Shown here one piece after another: positions 61,701 through 64,000 of a stretch of 64,000 bases of DNA. The translations under genes were made by a program, and so were the position numbers. Within the stretch, counting starts at the first letter, position 1, and the number at the start of each line of letters is the position of its first letter. Below the pieces are notes generated by a model. It saw only the letters and a list, made by a program, of their open reading frames with translations. It was not told the DNA's origin and did no database searches. Source of the stretch: Charina bottae (lineage: Eukaryota > Chordata > Lepidosauria > Squamata > Charinaidae); assembly GCA_023362775.1 (NCBI GenBank), contig JALMGJ010000138.1, forward strand, positions 42,941 through 106,940. Reading direction: 5' to 3'.

Positions 61701-64000
61701 GGAAATAACATGAAAAAAGAAAAAATGGGAAAAAAGAAAAATGAGAAAAATGAGAATGGGAAAAATGAGAAAAACGAGAAAAACGACTAAAGAGGGAGAA
61801 AACAAAAAAGAAATAGAATAGGGAAAAAAGAAAAACAAGGGAAAGAAGAATGGGAAACAACGGGAAAACCAAATATAACAGAAAAAAAGAAAAATGAGAA
61901 GTAAAAATGAAAAAAACGAGAAAAACGACTAAAAAGGTGGGAAAAGAAAAAAGGAGAAAAAAGAAAAACAAGAAAAACAAGAATGGGAAAAAACAGGAAA
62001 AACGAATAAAATGGAAAAAAAGAAATACGAGAAAAATAAGAAGGGGAAAAATGATAAAAAACGACTAAAGATGGGAAAAACAAAGAAGAAAAAAGAAAGT
62101 GGAAAAAAAGTGGAAAAAAAAGAAAAACAAGGAAGACAAGAATGGGAAAAAATGGGGAAAAACGAATAAAAAAGGGGGAAAATGAAAAAAAATGAGAAAA
62201 ACTACTAAAAAGGGAGAAAAAGAGAAAGGGGAAAAAAGAAAAACAAGGAAAAAAATGGGAAATAACATGAAAAAAGAAAAAATGGGAAAAAAGAAAAATG
62301 AGAAAAATGAGAATGGGAAAAATGAGAAAAACGAGAAAAACGACTAAAGAGGGAGAAAACAAAAAAGAAATAGAATAGGGAAAATGAAAAAACAAGGGAA
62401 AGAAGAATGGGAAACAACGGGAAAACCAAATATAACAGAAAAAAAGAAAAATGAGAAGTAAAAATGAAGAAAACGAGAAAAACGACTAAAAAGGTGGGAA
62501 AAGAAAAAAGGAGAAAAAAGAAAAACAAGAAAAACAAGAATGGGAAAAAACAGGAAAAACGAATAAAATGGAAAAAAGAAATACGAGAAAAATAAGAAGG
62601 GGAAAAATGATAAAAACGACTAAAGATGGGAAAAACAAAGAAGAAAAAAGAAAGTGGAAAAAAAGTGGAAAAAAAGAAAAACAAGGAAGACAAGAATGGG
62701 AAAAAAATGGGAAAAAACGAATAAAAAAGGGGGAAAATGAAAAAAAAATGAGAAAAACTACTAAAAAGGGAAAAAAGAGAAAAAAGAGAAAGGGGAAAAA
62801 ATAAAAACAAGGAAAAAAATGGGAAATAACATGAAAAAAGAAAAAATGGGAAAAAAGAAAAATGAGAAAAATGAGAATGGGAAAAAATGAGAAAAACAAG
62901 AAAAACGACTAAAGAGGGAGAAAACAAAAAAGAAATAGAATAGGGAAAAAAGAAAAACAAGGGAAAGAAGAATGTGAAACAACGGGAAAACCAAATATAA
63001 CAGAAAAAAAGAAAAATGAGAAGTAAAAATGAAAAAAACGAGAAAAACGACTAAAAAGGGAGGGAAAGAAAAAAGGAGAAAAAAGAAAAAACAAGAAAAA
63101 CAAGAATGGGAAAAAACAGGAAAAACGAATAAAATGGAAAAAAGAAATACGAGAAAAATAAGAAGGGGAAAAAATGATAAAAACGACTAAAGATGGGAAA
63201 AACAAAGAAGAAAAAAGAAAGTGGAAAAAAAAGTGGAAAAAAAGAAAAACAAGGAAGACAAGAATGGGAAAAAATGGGAAAAAACGAATAAAAAAGGGGG
63301 GAAAATGAAAAAAAATGAGAAAAACTACTAAAAAGGGAAAAAAGAGAAAGGGGAAAAAAGAAAAACAAGGAAAAAAATGGGAAATAACATGAAAAAAGAA
63401 AAAATGGGAAAAAAGAAAAATGAGAAAAATGAGAATGGGAAAAATGAGAAAAACGAGAAAAACGACTAAAGAGGGAGAAAACAAAAAAGAAAATAGAATA
63501 GGGAAAATGAAAAAACAAGGGAAAGAAGAATGGGAAACAACGGGGAGAAAACCAAATATAACAGAAAAAAAGAAAAATGAGAAGTAAAAATGAAGAAAAC
63601 GAGAAAAACGACTAAAAAGGTGGGAAAAGAAAAAAGGAGAAAAAAGAAAAACAAGAAAAACAAGAATGGGAAAAAACAGGAAAAACGAATAAAATGGAAA
63701 AAAGAAATACGAGAAAAATAAGAAGGGGAAAAATGATAAAAACGACTAAAGATGGGAAAAACAAAGAAGAAAAAAGAAAGTGGAAAAAAAAGTGGAAAAA
63801 AAGAAAAACAAGGAAGACAAGAATGGGAAAAAATGGGAAAAAACGAATAAAAAAGGGGGGAAAATGAAAAAAAAAATGAGAAAAACTACTAAAAAGGGAA
63901 AAAAGAGAAAAAAGAGAAAGGGGAAAAAATAAAAACAAGGAAAAAAATGGGAAATAACATGAAAAAAGAAAAAATGGGAAAAAAGAAAAATGAGAAAAAT
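55456..64000 (+). repeat. Indel-rich copy of about 44,340-52,820, displaced by 20 monomers
   Basis: Units 55717, 56279, 56843, 57402, 57952, 58518, 59069, 59630, 60193, 60756, 61321, 61873, 62430, 62995 and 63556 match, in order and class, units 44571 to 52375. Shared markers include D' twice, AACATGG in 57952 as in 46801, AAAATAAAAAAAATG in 58518 as in 47363, and ten A in 63556 as in 52375. The offset grows from 11,146 to 11,181 bp through one-base A- or G-run changes, mostly insertions. The units around 61321-62000 are nearly clean. Either a true duplication with a poor consensus, or an assembly artefact. Confidence 0.82.
63556..64000 (+). repeat. Partial monomer at the window edge (445 bp)
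   Basis: A-class front (GAAGAAAACGAG, GGTGGG, AAAATGG, ten A, undeleted subunit c, ATAAAAAC, TAACATG), cut by the window end in late subunit c. It matches unit 52375. The junction just before it carries an odd CGGGGAGAAAACC (normally CGGGAAAACC), a 3-bp gain at 63541-63553. Confidence 0.85.

Larger units (their letters stand above)
1..64000 (+). repeat. Purine-rich tandem satellite array filling the window
   Basis: Seen: the landmark ATATAACAG recurs 115 times at 550-566 bp intervals, always in the same orientation (first ten starts 1, 563, 1124, 1686, 2238, 2798, 3348, 3910, 4462, 5023; last 63556). No interval holds unrelated sequence, and neither end of the array is in the window. Copies of one variant class are usually identical or differ by one or two bases. 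The + strand carries nearly all purines. Inference: a recently homogenised eukaryotic heterochromatic satellite. The satellite family is not one I can name. No promoter, splice site, protein domain, tRNA, rRNA or transposon fragment was recognised anywhere in the window. Confidence 0.97.

Noticed and set aside
1..64000. CRISPR array
   Set aside because: Repeats are hundreds of bases long and head-to-tail with no unique spacers.
1..64000. Transposable element, tRNA or rRNA fragments
   Set aside because: No terminal inverted repeats, target-site duplications, coding domains or structured RNA signals; the sequence is satellite from end to end.
55456..64000. A distinct, older satellite family
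   Set aside because: Class markers and unit order match 44.3-52.8 kb. The differences are almost all homopolymer lengths, not the scattered substitutions expected of an old family.

Overview
The whole 64 kb is one tandem satellite array. I see no gene, RNA gene, transposon or unique sequence in it. The + strand is extremely purine-rich: three 60-base lines counted by eye give about two-thirds A, one-fifth G and only 5-7 % each of C and T. Every repeat points the same way. This is typical of eukaryotic heterochromatin (centromeric, pericentromeric, sex-chromosome or microchromosome satellite). The species cannot be read from the sequence. CpG-to-TpG/CpA differences between copies suggest a genome with germline CpG methylation, such as a vertebrate or plant. 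A loose likeness to short pyrimidine-rich satellites of birds is only a weak hint.

The array has nested levels. (1) A5-A7 runs broken by short motifs, with GGG clusters mostly every 24-36 bp. (2) Four related subunits (a-d) of about 134-147 bp, each opening with CGACTAA (subunit c opens CTACTAA). (3) A monomer of about 550-562 bp made of a+b+c+d. There are 114 complete monomers plus a 445-bp partial one, phased here on the single ATATAACAG of each monomer. (4) Monomer variants A (562), A' (561), B (561), C (552), D (560), D' (559) and E (550), set apart by a few small indels and diagnostic bases. (5) Higher-order repeats (HORs) in which strings of variants are themselves repeated.

Layout. 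1-18,205: a 20-monomer period of 11,145 bp, with about 140-7,060 repeated almost perfectly at about 11,285-18,205. A 3,899-bp heptamer B-A-C-D-E-A-C recurs at 563, 7,247, 11,708 and 22,275. 18,391-22,274: reshuffled, D/E-rich stretch. About 25,200-30,830: tandem duplication of a 5-monomer, 2,787-bp unit. 31,744 to about 48,790: about 2.8 copies of an 11-monomer, 6,132-bp HOR. 47,914-50,158: a duplicated B-A dimer. 50,711-55,164: mostly recombinant monomers. About 55,456-64,000: a copy of about 44,340-52,820 displaced by 20 monomers and full of one-base homopolymer indels, starting at a recombinant junction near 55.5 kb. That last part may be a real duplication that was poorly polished, or an assembly artefact.

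Very long open frames on the - strand (up to about 950 codons, for example 3538-6399) are a by-product of composition: the pyrimidine strand almost never spells a stop codon. They encode only Phe/Leu/Ser/Pro/Ile/Val-rich text and are not annotated as genes. The most interesting content is the recent, legible history of unequal exchange, the exceptional length of near-pure purine DNA, and the abrupt quality or structure change at about 55.5 kb.
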